From: Zasmidium citrigriseum
Lineage: Eukaryota; Ascomycota; Dothideomycetes; Mycosphaerellales; Mycosphaerellaceae
Length of the DNA stretch: 64,000 nt
Direction of reading: 5' to 3'
Assembly: GCA_002786025.1 (NCBI GenBank)
Contig: NHNW01000021.1
Coordinates: forward strand, 488,501-552,500
In this document: positions 40,748-51,501 of the stretch, one piece after another
Numbering within the stretch: the stretch's first letter is position 1
How the letters are laid out: each line of letters opens with the position of its first letter
The notes under the pieces: generated by a model
Databases searched by the model: none
What the model was told of the DNA's origin: nothing
What the model saw: only the letters and a program-made list of their open reading frames with translations
Position numbers and translations under genes: made by a program

Positions 40748-42507
40748 TTACACTTTAACTTCTTTATCTTGGACGTCCGCATGCTTTGCCATGTCGGCAT
40801 TCGGGTCCACGTCATGGACAACATGCTCTTCCAAGATATGTTTGGGGATTACGACATCGTCCTCGCCATTGAAGTACTCCGTCTCTTTGATGCAGAAGAT
40901 CGCCAGACACGCGAAAACCACAATCCCGGACGCATAGAATGCGAAGATTACCGCTGCCTCATAAATATAAGGCACATTGAGAGAGTCGACGCCGAAACAG
41001 ATCGCTTCTCCCCCTGCGAGGATTCCGCGAAAGACACCCTGTTGACGCAACCGTCAGCTTGATTCGGGACGATGCCGACGAGAAAATGCATTCTTACAGC
41101 GTAGTTTGCAGACTTTCGGGGCGAGTTGGTCAAGGTGCCCAAGAAGTACAAGATTATGTACTGCCACAGGGAGCTGGAAATCCAGTTCAACATGAAAAGG
41201 AAGAAGATGGCAACGAAACCATCGTCAGTCCAGTCGAGACGTGGAAGTGGCGGATTGTGTCTATCGTATGGTTTCACACGGATGATCTCCCAGATCCACG
41301 CTGCCATGAGCGGTGTCCCAACAACGGCAAGACCGATCAAAGCCCTCGTCCGTCTTCGCCCTAAGAAAGGTCAGCTTCATTTCGAGAAAGACTCGATAAA
41401 CGAACATCTCTCGTTATCCAAGATCTTCTGCAAATCCCATCCAGCTGGAATTTGCAACGTCACTGCTACGAACGACAGCAGGGACCTGGTCCGGAGGTTG
41501 TTGTGATACGCATTGACCGAACCGCCGTAGACGAGGAAGCACTCCGCCGGGACAAATGCAGGAATCTGAACCACACACGTCAGCCAATCGACTGTCGCAG
41601 GAACAGAGACATCACTACCATGACAAGAAGCTTCCAGTCACGGAAGCTTTCGAGGGTGGCTTTGATCTCTTCCACGAATGTGCGAGCTTGTACGACGCCG
41701 ACGTTGGTGCCATCATCTCTGATTACTTTCGAGGGAGGCCTCAGCGAGAATGCAATGATCATACCACTGCCCATCAGGACAATGAAAACGATGTACACTG
41801 GCGCAGGGACTCCGGTTGACTCCGCCTGTTTCTGAATCAGTCCTGATGGGCGGACCGAATCTAGATCCGACTTACTGAGTTTCGATTGATGATCAATGCA
41901 ATCAGACCGGCCACGACTGACCCCGTCGCTTGAAGGTTGACGGACATGGTAATATAGCTACCTCTATCGCGCTCTTCAGAGTACGACATAGCGATGTAGC
42001 CCATCGTCACAAAGATCAGGCCAGACGAAATCTGCGTTCGGTTGCATCAGCCCTCCGAACTCGTGCATCAGGTCACTGAGGATCTGTACCCCAATGGCGA
42101 TGCCTGCAAATATTGGAAAGCACTCCTTTCCAGTGTGATCGAAATACCACAGGGAGCCAACATATATGATGTAGCCCATGACTCCAAAGCAGGCTGTCAG
42201 GGCAGGTCCGATCTTATTCAACACCGAACCACCGAAAGAGGCTGAGAAGACCCAGACGGTGCAAAGAACTGCATTGACGACCTGAACCGTCTGTGCTGAG
42301 TTCGGTTTGCCGCCACCAGCTCCCAGAAGATTCAATGCAACGTAAAGGCCGGCCGTCAGGCCAACGAGAATGCCGATTATGACACTAAGAACTTCTCAGT
42401 CATTGTCGGCGTCTCATCGACTGCTGGATGTACGCTCACTTTTGCCAATATGGCGAATGAAGTCGAAGCACCGGAAGGCCGGGAATCTTCAAATGCTTCT
42501 TGAACAT
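40748..42507 (-). CDS. UNC93-like MFS transporter (DUF895 family)
   Basis: Seven exons: 42507-42440, 42384-42090, 42031-41876, 41825-41619, 41565-41406, 41360-41098 and 41038-40748, giving 479 residues. The start MFKKHLKIPGLPVLRLHSPYWQN and the first helix VIIGILVGLTAGLYVALNLLGAGGG are typical of fungal UNC93-like proteins. So are LNKIGPALTACFGVMGYIIYVGSLW, ISSGLIFVTMGYIAMSYSEERDRGSYITM, WRRRTRALIGLAVVG and GVFRGILAGGEAICFGVDSLNVPYI. About 11-12 transmembrane helices are predicted. Substrates of this family in fungi are mostly unknown. All six introns are 46-59 bp, and two donors are unusual (GTACAG, GTTCGT). Convergent with the Zn2Cys6 gene on its left, and divergent from the acyltransferase gene on its right. 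Confidence 0.88.
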
Positions 42508-43039
42508 TGCTCTTAGGTCCAAGATCTGGTGTTGAACGATACGATCTCACTGCTGGGAGTGACGAGTCGGAGTCTAGCGACAAGAAACAAGAACTCCATT
42601 TTGTTCGATGGCATATCTATACTGTGGACTCCTTTATCTTCCACCTTGCCAGCGGCCAACCCATCCTCGCCCTTGACTCAACTGCCTGAGGCCGGCAGAA
42701 AGATGAGTTGCCATCCTCTGAGCTCTAGATAAAGTCGCATGAATCCGTCGCCTAGATACGTCGGCTTCGTCCGTCGCTGATTTCCGGGCGTGTACCATGT
42801 CCAAGTACGAGGCAGGTCCAGATCAAGCTTTATTCATGCCATGTACAAAGTGGGCGCGTTACACATGGCACTCCTTCCAGCGCATGCGATGGGGACACCA
42901 CGACGACTCTGGCGGAGCAGGCGGGTCCCTTGATGGAGTTGATGGAGCTTACCCCACCCTGAAGGTGACGTGCATTTCAGACATCATCCCATCGAGGAGC
43001 TACTGGCTCATACTCTTCAGTGAAACAACGAAGATAACG
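42508..43039. other. Bidirectional promoter: transporter / acyltransferase
   Basis: 532 bp between divergent starts of the UNC93-like transporter gene and the penDE-like gene. No coding segment recognised. This is a natural place to look for a shared regulator site. Confidence 0.5.
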
Positions 43040-44189
43040 ATGCTGAAAATCACTTGCCGTGGCTCCCCATTTGAGGTGAGCAATAGCAGCAATTCATGAT
43101 TAGGGGTTGACTAGCAAGGCTGACACCCGTGATGTTCAGGTTGGTTCCACTCATGGATCCGACGCAAAAGACGAAATCAAGAGATGCATTGCATTCTACG
43201 CAGATGTGTTCCAGAAGACAGTCAGTATGAGTTGGGATGCTGTCCTGGAAAAGGCGAAGCACTTTGAACCTACCATCCAACAGAAGTGGCCAAACTACTA
43301 TGAAGAAATGGAGGGTCAGTAGAAGACCAAGAGAGCCTAAGCGTCAGGTTGCTGACATGTTGAAGGTATCGCAAATGCTTCTGGAACAAGCATCCACGAT
43401 ATTATTGCGCTCAACGTTCGAACAGAGATCATGTTCGGTTGCCATGTGAACAAGAGTGATGGCTGCACTTCGTTTGCATGGCGTACCTCTGATGGCAGTT
43501 TTCTTGCTCAGAACTGGGACTGGATGGAAAAACAACGCGAGAATCTCGTCCTACTCACTATTGAACAATCCGAGAAGCCCACTATTAAGATGGTCACCGA
43601 GGCTGGAATCATTGGCAAGATTGGGCTCAACTCCGCAGGTGTGGGCGTTTGCCTCAACGCCATCCGCGTAGGCGGCGTGGGCTCCTCTCGCATACCCTGT
43701 CATCTTGGTCTACGACTGGCTCTCGACTCTGGCACACGAGATGAAGCAGTGAAACAGTTGAGAGACTACGGAGTAGCTTCTGCTTGTCACATGCTTGTAG
43801 CAGACGAGACTGGCGCCACCGGGCTCGAATGGAGTTCTACAGATGTGCAAGTTTTGGACATGAACGATCGCGGCCAAGTGTTCCATTCGAATCATTATAT
43901 CGTGGAACACCCTGGGCTGGACGTCAAGCCATGGCTTGCTGATTCAGACTTCCGCCTCGATCGCATCGAGCAACTGTGCAATGCTGTTCCGGAGCCACCC
44001 ACCACCGACAAGCTCTTGAATGTACTGGAAGACGAGAAGAACTTTCCGGCAGCTATTTGTCGAGCTGTAGACGGCTCATCGGATCTAGCAACGTTGTTCA
44101 GCATTCTCATGGACTTGAAGGCGAAGCGGAGCGTTGTCAGGCTGGGAAGACCGTCGGCGCCGGAAGAGGTCATTGACCTGGCGTTCTAG
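43040..44189 (+). CDS. Isopenicillin-N acyltransferase-like (penDE/aatA family, peptidase C45)
   Basis: Three exons, 43040-43075, 43140-43314 and 43366-44189, give 344 residues. The alignment recalled for Penicillium acyl-CoA:6-APA acyltransferase holds along the whole length: MLKITCRGSPFEVGSTHGSDAK, WPNYYEEMEGIANASG, IIALNVRTEIMFG, DGCTSFAWR, LAQNWDWMEKQRENLVLLTI, KMVTEAGIIGKIGLNSAGVGVCLNAI, ASACHMLVADE and VVRLGRPSAPEE. The self-cleavage pair is Gly103-Cys104, where Cys104 would become the N-terminal nucleophile of the beta subunit. The peroxisomal C-terminal tripeptide of PenDE is absent; the protein ends IDLAF. No NRPS or IPN synthase lies nearby, so the natural reaction is probably another acyl transfer or amide hydrolysis. 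Confidence 0.92.
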
Positions 44190-44277
44190 TTGTAGCTGCC
44201 GTGACAGCATATGCTTACGACTAGACTATTTACAGTTTCCATTAGCGTCGTGCTATACCCTATGGACCTTGTTCACT

Positions 44278-46503
44278 TTACACCAGGTAAAAGTTCCGTT
44301 CGCTCTCATCGCCCACGTGATAGCCTGGCGCTTTCTGGTCAAGAGCATGGACGTCGTTCATGAGGCGAAGGGTCTTCTCGTATACAGTTTGACTAGAGTA
44401 GTCGCCCTCCGATAGGTCTTCACAAGACGACTGACCGTCGTCCGACTCGCTGTCACTGTCCTTGTAGTACTTCGGCTGTGTGTCGGAAAGTAGCAAACGC
44501 AAGAGTCCAAGGCGCTTGTAAACGGCCTTCTGCTCGTCAACGGTCTCTAAAATCATCCAAAGGTGCGAAAATCTATGAGGACTTCTCACAACTTCCAGAA
44601 GAAAGCGTTTTGAGCTTTCTTTTTGACCTCTCGATTGTTCACTTGGTGGCCCATCGAGCAGCCAATGTGCCGCTGGGAGTCGCTTCCACCGTGTAATGGA
44701 AGGATCGTCGAATGGAGAACACGGTCTGCGAACATGAGATGCAGTGTTCTTCCAATTGGGACCTTTGCCGTACTTCCAACCAAAGCAATCCAGCTGCACT
44801 GCTCGTAGTATGCCTCGGACTTCCAGCCACCCGCTTTGCTGAGTGACTCCATTAATGTTCTCCAGACAATCAAAATCTAAGTTTCGTGCGTCGAGAACTT
44901 CGAAAGCAATCGTCTCTTTCTCATGCGCGGTCCAAGTCCAAAGCACAAGAGAATTCACGGAGAGTGGCGAGAACGTAGGAAGTACCCTCTTGAGTGCTCG
45001 GGTATACGCGCTGGCGTCGAAGTAGGCTTCCCACAACAGTTGTCGATGCAAGTGGCCTCTCCATAAGCCAGCGAGGTAATCGTCTCCAGATATGTCCTCA
45101 ATCCTCTTTGCTAGTCCAAGTAGAGCCCAGGGTCGATCGTCGTGGAACGTGAAATCGCAGGATGTAAATAGACGCATAAGACCGGTCCAGCTTTCGCAGA
45201 AAGGACAGTGCGTGCTGCATATACGCGTAACTCTTGTGTGTGTTGGGACTTGAGGAGGCTCGAAATTTGCAAGGCTTTTCTTGTGGTTGAAGACCATATC
45301 CACGAGTTTCGCAGTGTTTGGAAACGCCTCTGTAGATGGTCCAGTCTTGCACTCCCAAGCAATGCGATCGTTGAGAAAGTGTATTATTCTGTGAGCGAGC
45401 ATGCGTTCCTGAAACACCCAGCCACGGCGATTAAGGCTGGCACCATCGATCCTGTAAAGGAGTTGTTGTGCATCGACGAAGTCATAACGTCCTTCTGGAA
45501 GCTCATACACTGACTCTCTGGGAATGTACTGCTGAATCCGGCCAATAGACTCCGAGTTTCTCCAACGAAACAAGCCATGAAAAGGATTGTCTGTCTCAGT
45601 GGCGGAGATATTACAAGCAGCATTGGCGTACACTTTGCACATTGTTTTTGATTCCCTCGCCCAGTCGTCGCTGTCGTCCTGCCTTATGCAAAGACTGTCA
45701 ATCCAAAGGTATCGAATTTGAAGGCATCGACAGACCTCTATTGAGTCCTCGAATGTTTTTGGCAATGATGAGATCGAATTTCCTAGCGCAAGGTCTTTCT
45801 CGTTGTTTGAAGTTAGTCGTAGCACTCTCGCGGTGCCCCAACAGTGGCTCAGCGTAAAGTATGGCGTGTAAGGAGCAATATTGTGCTCTGTGGTGACTAG
45901 GCGAAACACTTCTGTACAGTTTGGTACATCAACATCGAGAAGTCTTGTTGGCAGCCAGCATGTGGGCTCGCGGTGGCATAAAGGATGTTTCTGACACTCT
46001 TGCAACCAGTGTTGGGCTTGCTCCAGTACACTGCGAGCTCCGGTGTATGAAGCAGCAGAATGGCAACTTTCAGTCCCTCTCCCTAGACTATGCCCAAGCT
46101 CATGAGACTGGATGAGCTTATAGGTCGACCTTCCAGAGAAGAACTTGTCCTCAAGCAAGATTCTATCAATGTCGAAGTGGAATTTGATGCTGGCCGAGAC
46201 TCTACCATCTTGATCTGATGAACGTGAAATCGTAGCCCAAGAAACCTCGCGCTCAGTCGTTCTCCCTGGCTGGAAAAGTGGCTCAGTCCAGGGATCCAGA
46301 CTATTGTCGCCACTCTTAATATGCTGCCAGAGGGAGGTACATGATTGACAGCCATGCTGTACTGACATCCAGAACTCATGTGCAGTCTCGTAGTGGAGAA
46401 GGTGAATACTTTGCTGAGCTAGGTGTCGAATATGCCATTCTGCGGGCGAGACTCGTTGAGCTGTGCCACGGAAACATGCTTCACAGGCCTTGCATATCGC
46501 CAT
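44278..46503 (-). CDS. HET-domain protein (intact)
   Basis: A single exon encodes 741 residues. A Cys-rich N-terminus (CKACEACFRGT; HGCQSCTSLWQ) precedes the HET domain: YFTLSHCWGTARVLRLTSNN, LPKTFEDSIEVCRCLQIRYLWIDSLCIRQDD, WARESKTMCKVYANAACNISATE and RRGWVFQERMLAHRIIHF. The long C-terminal part is variable and partly acidic (DSDSESDDGQSSCEDLSEGD). HET proteins trigger cell death on fusion of genetically different hyphae; the partner locus is unknown. Unlike the HET gene at 2159-4213, this copy is unbroken. Only 88 bp separate its stop from that of the convergent acyltransferase gene. Confidence 0.88.
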   Translation of the reverse strand: MAICKACEACFRGTAQRVSPAEWHIRHLAQQSIHLLHYETAHEFWMSVQHGCQSCTSLWQHIKSGDNSLDPWTEPLFQPGRTTEREVSWATISRSSDQDGRVSASIKFHFDIDRILLEDKFFSGRSTYKLIQSHELGHSLGRGTESCHSAASYTGARSVLEQAQHWLQECQKHPLCHREPTCWLPTRLLDVDVPNCTEVFRLVTTEHNIAPYTPYFTLSHCWGTARVLRLTSNNEKDLALGNSISSLPKTFEDSIEVCRCLQIRYLWIDSLCIRQDDSDDWARESKTMCKVYANAACNISATETDNPFHGLFRWRNSESIGRIQQYIPRESVYELPEGRYDFVDAQQLLYRIDGASLNRRGWVFQERMLAHRIIHFLNDRIAWECKTGPSTEAFPNTAKLVDMVFNHKKSLANFEPPQVPTHTRVTRICSTHCPFCESWTGLMRLFTSCDFTFHDDRPWALLGLAKRIEDISGDDYLAGLWRGHLHRQLLWEAYFDASAYTRALKRVLPTFSPLSVNSLVLWTWTAHEKETIAFEVLDARNLDFDCLENINGVTQQSGWLEVRGILRAVQLDCFGWKYGKGPNWKNTASHVRRPCSPFDDPSITRWKRLPAAHWLLDGPPSEQSRGQKESSKRFLLEVVRSPHRFSHLWMILETVDEQKAVYKRLGLLRLLLSDTQPKYYKDSDSESDDGQSSCEDLSEGDYSSQTVYEKTLRLMNDVHALDQKAPGYHVGDESERNFYLV

Positions 46504-47030
46504 GGAGGATGAATCTGGATGAGGAGTGCTGATGACAAACCATAATCAGACACGGGATCTTTATCTCGTCGGCCTCAAAAGTCCACGCTTGGGACCTTGT
46601 ACAGCCTGCAGGATAGACTAGGCGATTGACGGTTAGCTTCGAAAGAAGCTCAGACCTCGATCACATGATACCAAGCTAGCGTAAGCATTGGCAGAATGCA
46701 TGTCGTAATTTATCTTCGGACTTGTTCATCAATCGTCGCCGAAATCATCTCGATCATCTCCAATCTCCCGATTGATGACGGAACATTCAAGGCAAGGACC
46801 TCCGGACTCTTGAACCCCAGCAGGATCAGCGAAAAAGCCACATTATTATGCAGATCACCAGCTACATTGCTGGTGGCGGGGACGTCCCCGACCAAAGCTG
46901 TGGATGAAAGAAGATCCAGCAGAGCTCCAAGCATCTTGTCAATAGCGAAGATCGGGCATGGTTGCGACTTGTCTGTCGTTTCGATTTCCTCTGGACACTC
47001 CTGTCCAGCATTCTGGAGACAGAACTTATC
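46504..47030. other. Bidirectional promoter: HET / SDR
   Basis: 527 bp between the divergent HET and short-chain dehydrogenase genes. Open frames crossing it are extensions upstream of the SDR start and lack the NAD-binding start of the family. No separate gene. Confidence 0.45.
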
Positions 47031-47823
47031 ATGGAAGGGAAAGTCATTGCCATCTCAGGAGGCTCATCAGGTATCGGGCTGGCCTTGTCCAAACTCCTGG
47101 TTCAAAGAGGCGCAAAGATCAGCATTTGCGATGTCGTACAGTCCAACCTCGACAAAGCAACGAAGGAAATCAACTCAAGCAATATCGTGGCCATGAAATG
47201 CGACGTTCGAAACAGCACTGAAGTCCAAGACTGGATTGGAAAGACAGTAAAACAGTTTGGCCGACTCGATGGTGCTGCTAACTTAGCTGGCATTATTGGT
47301 CAGAAGCCTGGAAAGGCTTGGGTTGAAGAACAGGACGAAGTTGACTGGAGTCGAATTCTTGGAGTTAACTTGACCGGTGTTATGCTCTGCATGAAAGAGG
47401 AGATCAAAGTCATGAAAGCGGGCGCTTCTATCGTCAACGCCTCATCGACAGCCGGCATTAGGGGCTTTCCAGGACATGCAGCGTAAGTCGATGTATCCTG
47501 AACATTCAAACAGATCTGACGTTTGCAGATATGCAGTCTCAAAACATGGTGTCACAGGCTTGACGCGGACGAGTGCCGTGGACTGCGCGAGAAATGGCAT
47601 TCGTGTCAACGCTGTCGCTCCAGGGGTAATTGAAACACCCATGGTGGCCGAATTGAGCGTGGGAAGAGAAGAAGACGCTGATGCTATCACCAAGTCGAAA
47701 CCAATGGGGCGTGCTGGCAAGCCAGAGGAGGTAGCCAATGTTATTGCCTTCTTGCTCAGTGACGAGGCTAGCTTTGTGACAGGGTCGATTTATACCGTAG
47801 ATGGTGGTTGGACAGCGACCTGA
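47031..47823 (+). CDS. Short-chain dehydrogenase/reductase (classical SDR)
   Basis: Two exons, 47031-47482 and 47529-47823, with a 46-bp intron (GTAAGT...TTGCAG) give 248 residues. Classical SDR features are [20 protein letters not shown] (TGxxxGxG-type NAD(P) site with Ser-Gly-Gly), [12 protein letters not shown] (NNAG equivalent), [10 protein letters not shown] (catalytic Ser), and YAVSKHG (Tyr-x3-Lys, Tyr completed across the intron). Later elements are [15 protein letters not shown] and the C-terminal [42 protein letters not shown]. The Asp after the second strand (SICDV) suggests NAD(H) preference. Cytosolic. The substrate is unknown. The stop is 78 bp from the stop of the convergent sugar-type transporter gene. 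Confidence 0.93.
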
Positions 47824-47901
47824 TCGAGTCTTCAGGCAGGAAATGAAATGAAAGCTTTCGACCGAACTCAATATTTGAACAGCTCTCGACTTCTGTCACG
47901 A

Positions 47902-49748
47902 TCACTTCGTCTCGATATGCTCTCCATCGTTCTTATCACTTCCGAGCTTTGTCGTACGCTCCAGAGCTTCCTGGGTGATTTGTGCCCTGTCAGCCTCACT
48001 AAGATCATACCAACGGGATGCAACGTTCTCATCGCCGAATTGGAGTCCGATTTCTTCCAATGTGCGTCCTTTGGTCTCGGGAAACAGAAAGTAAATAATC
48101 GGAATGTAGACCGTAGTCGACGAAACGCAGACGAGGTAGACTGTGTTCCGTTAGCAGACATCCGATCAAGAACTGTATCCTGTATGCTCACATTTCCAGC
48201 CAATCTCATTCAGTGCTACCGGTGCAGCGACCAGCATCACTACACTGAACAGGAAGTACCAGATGAAGCCCCAGGCTGTGCCCATAGCACGCAAGTGATT
48301 GGGCCAGATCTCCGAAACGTAGATGAACTGCGTGGCATCCATAAAGAAGGCCCAGAATACGACATAGAGCCAGATGAAGAAGACGGCCGCTGAAAGACCT
48401 GTAGAGACGTGTATTAGCTCTGACCCAATACACTTTTCGTTTGTGCTCACCTGAATTGTTCGTCGTCCCCAGATATCTGCCCGTCAGTGCCGCCAGAAAT
48501 ATCAAGCACATCCAGCATCCAGTTATCCCGATCAAGAAGAATCGCCTTCGTCCATACTTGTCGACATTGAAAGCACCCCAGGTATTACCAATAGTGGCGA
48601 GGCTGTTCCAGCACGCATTCAGAAGGAGAGGTATTGTGCCTTTCAATCCCAGTGATGCGTAGATCAGAACACCATAGTTGGTCAAGACGTAGACTCCCGC
48701 TAGTTGATCAAAGCACATGAGCAGCATTCCAACCAGAGCACGCCGACGATTTGCTTTGGTCTGGAAAATCTGGAAACGATGAGAATTCAACGCCATTGCT
48801 TTGTCGCTTTCGAACTGTTTCTCCATGAGGTAGAACTCTTGACGGGCGATAACGTTGTGCGGATCGTTTTTGTCGCGGTGAAGTCGTTTGATGACTGCGA
48901 AAGCCTCGTCTCGTCGATCTTGCGAAAGAAGCCAGCGAGGCGAGAAAGGCAGAAATCGGCCGCCGAGAAGAACGAGCAACGGCGGCACACACTGGAATGA
49001 TAGAGGGAATCGCCTACATCATCGGTCAGACTCCCAGTTACAAATGGCCGAAGACCTCGAACTCACCAAGCAAACGACGCATACGAAGCACTGCCCGGAA
49101 TATACGCACAAGCATATCCAAGCCAACCGGCAAGACTATATCCAATCCCGAACGTAATTCCCGTAGCTCCCATCATCAGGCCTCGATTCTCAGCGGTCGC
49201 AACCTCGCCCTGATAAATCGGAACGGCGACGGCGAGAAGGCCAGATCCAATGCCTGTGACCAGCCTGCCGAGACAGAACATGACGATTGAGATCGAGCCT
49301 GAGTTGATGGCTCCGCCTACGACAAGGAAAGCGCAGCCTGCCACGATGGTGCGGATTCTGGAGAAGCGGTCTGATGTCCAGGCTGCGATGAGACAGCCTA
49401 GGAAGCCGCCGGCGCTGTCTGTATAGCTTGCGTCAGGACTGTAATGCAGAAAGTAGTGACTTTGATCTTACTGGATCCATTTAGGGCACCGATGATGTCC
49501 GTGGTGTGGGCGTAGCCTGGCTCATCTTGTTTGGCCAGATGGAAATAGTCGTAGACTGATAGGCATCGTGTCAGTCTCATTGAAGGCAGGACAAGCTTAC
49601 ACCTCTGCTCACAGTTTGGCTGGCCAACAGTTGACCCAATGATCGATAGGCCATATGCAGTCGATAAGGTGCTTAAGCCAACGAAGAACACCACGAGAAG
49701 GTTGTACGAGTTCGCGTTGACCTTGAAGACGCTGCGAGGGTTGAGCAT
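47902..49748 (-). CDS. MFS sugar-type transporter
   Basis: Six exons, 49748-49613, 49555-49472, 49418-49067, 49013-48451, 48398-48192 and 48140-47902, give 526 residues. Sugar-porter features: the first helix YNLLVVFFVGLSTLSTAYGLSIIGSTVGQPNFYDYF, GALNGSNSAGGFLGCLIAAWTSDRFSRI, LGRLVTGIGSGLLAVAVPIYQGEVA, RFLPFSPRWLLSQDRRDEAF, NVDKYGRRRFFLIG, YVSEIWPNHLRAMGTAWGF and FLFPETKGRTLEEIGLQFGDE. These match the sugar transporter family (PESPRWL and PETKG signatures, with FSPRWL replacing the first). Twelve transmembrane helices are expected in the plasma membrane. Substrates can include sugars, quinate or inositol. The start is the first ATG that keeps the first helix. Confidence 0.9.
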
Positions 49749-50314
49749 GATGCCTGTTCCGTGATCTCGTCTGGATGGCAAGCTTCGATTTTGTTCAAGA
49801 CGTGGTTTGATCTTTCACATGCAGCACGTTGTCCAGATTGAGTCTTCGCCGGATGCTCACCCATTGCAGCGGTCTTGATAAGTGACGTCCACACCAATGG
49901 AGTTACAGAGTAAGTATCTTTCTGCCAGATACTTTATTGCCATCTTCCTTCAAAGATCGAATAATGTCTCGTGAAACTAGGCTTGAATCCTGGAGAGCTC
50001 ATCCGCCGGACTTGAGCGACGGATATCAGCGACCAAAGTTCAGGTGGAGTCGGCGCAGATCCTTGCAGCTGCAGTGATCCTTCCACATTCCTATTATCGT
50101 CGAAATGAATGCCTGCGTTCATCAGACTCTCAACAAGAGATTGAGAGGTGGGAAATCTCCTTTCGTCCTGTACGTTGAAGGGTAGCATGTGCGGAGTCGT
50201 GAGGAGACCATGTAGCTTGTCGGTTTTAAGAGCAGCCTCGCCGCTCGCTGACATTGATGGATCGATTTTCACAAGCCAGCCTGAGAGCTTACATTCACTT
50301 GCTGAAACACCGTG
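49749..50314. other. Bidirectional promoter with one doubtful open frame
   Basis: 566 bp between divergent transporter and deacetylase genes. A minus-strand frame at 50272-49934 could encode about 106 residues from an internal ATG (MSASGEAALKTDKLHGLLTT...). It has no recognisable domain or intron signals and overlaps the promoter, so it is left unannotated. Confidence 0.4.
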
Positions 50315-51467
50315 ATGGCCCCCAAGAGAATCCTTGTCGGCTACGGAGGTAAGGACACAACACGTTCTTTCGATATCAGTATCAGATCAGCTGACTTGGA
50401 TCCATAGTCGACGTCGATGCCGTAGCGAACTGGATCAACACTTGTGACGGCTCGCCTCAGACCCCGACTAATGTCTCGCGAGGCATCTATGGCGCCACTG
50501 TCGGCATCGATCGCCTACTGAAGTTGTTCGACCGATACAATATCAAAGCCTCCTGGTTCGTTCCAGGACATAGTATCGAGTCGTTTCCGGAGCAGCTGGC
50601 AAAAGTCCGTGATGGAGGACATGAGATTGGTCTTCATGGTATGTATTCCGTTTCGCTGAACAGGATTCCGAGTTGACGCTCGTTCCAGGCTACACCCACG
50701 AATCCCTCTCCGAACTCTCAGCCCAACAGCAACGCGACGTCCTCGTCCGCTCCATCGACTGCCTAACAAAATTCTGCGGCAAGCCACCGGTCGGACACAC
50801 AGCGCCCCTTTGGACGACCTCCAAAGAGCTCATCTCTTACCTGCAAGAGATGAACATCAAATACGACCACTCCTTCATGCACCACGATCTGCAGCCCTAC
50901 TTCGCCCCGGACAATACAGAGACTTGGATCGAGACGAATCTGAAGAAGTCCGCAAATGCCTGGATGTATCCCATGAGTAAGGTGAAGCTGAGTAAAGTCG
51001 TGGAGATTCCGGCGAATTGGCATTTGGATGACTGGCCGCCGTTGCAGCCGATTCCCGATAAGGGATGGGCGCAGGGGTATGTGGATACGCATGTTGTTGA
51101 GAGGTGAGTGACATCGGACCCGACGTTGGGATGCAGTGACTGATTGTTTTCAGGCTGTGGAGAGAGCAATTTGACTTTGCGTATCGCGAGTATGAGACTT
51201 TCATCTTTCCAATGAGTATCCATCCACAAGTTAGCGGCAAGCCTCAGGTTATCCTGATGCACGAGCGGTGAGTTGACCTTAGCCATGAGGGGATTGAGGA
51301 GACTGTGTTGACGAGACCATAGCTTGATTGATTACATCAACCGGCATGAAGGCGTCGAGTGGATGACGATGAGCCAGATGGCGGACGAGTTCCTGGCTGG
51401 TCGGATGCAGGGCGTCAACATCGAGGGAGGAGTCGATATCCAGATGAGCCAAAGGAGCAATCTGTGA
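50315..51467 (+). CDS. Polysaccharide deacetylase family protein (NodB-like)
   Basis: Five exons, 50315-50348, 50408-50638, 50689-51103, 51154-51267 and 51323-51467, give 312 residues. NodB-type elements: VGYGVDVDAVANW (Asp metal/catalytic pair), IKASWFVPGHSIESFPEQL, GHEIGLHGYTHES (metal-binding HxxxH), KPPVGHTAPLWTTSKELISYLQE, YDHSFMHHDLQPY and VILMHERLIDYI. No signal peptide or GPI tail, so this is the intracellular PgdA/allantoinase-like subgroup of fungal proteins rather than a secreted chitin deacetylase. Activity on an N-acylated small molecule or imide is as likely as on a polymer. It sits next to a sugar-type transporter gene in divergent orientation. Confidence 0.9.
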
Positions 51468-51501
51468 GGCGATGCTGACGCTGCGGATCCATCAAATTGA
51501 A

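Noticed and set aside
49934..50272. Minus-strand open frame of about 112 codons between transporter and deacetylase
   Set aside because: No ATG at its beginning, no domain, and it occupies the shared promoter; kept only as a note.
36768..51467. Beta-lactam (penicillin-type) cluster
   Set aside because: Only a penDE-like gene is present; neither an ACV synthetase nor an isopenicillin-N synthase is encoded in the window.
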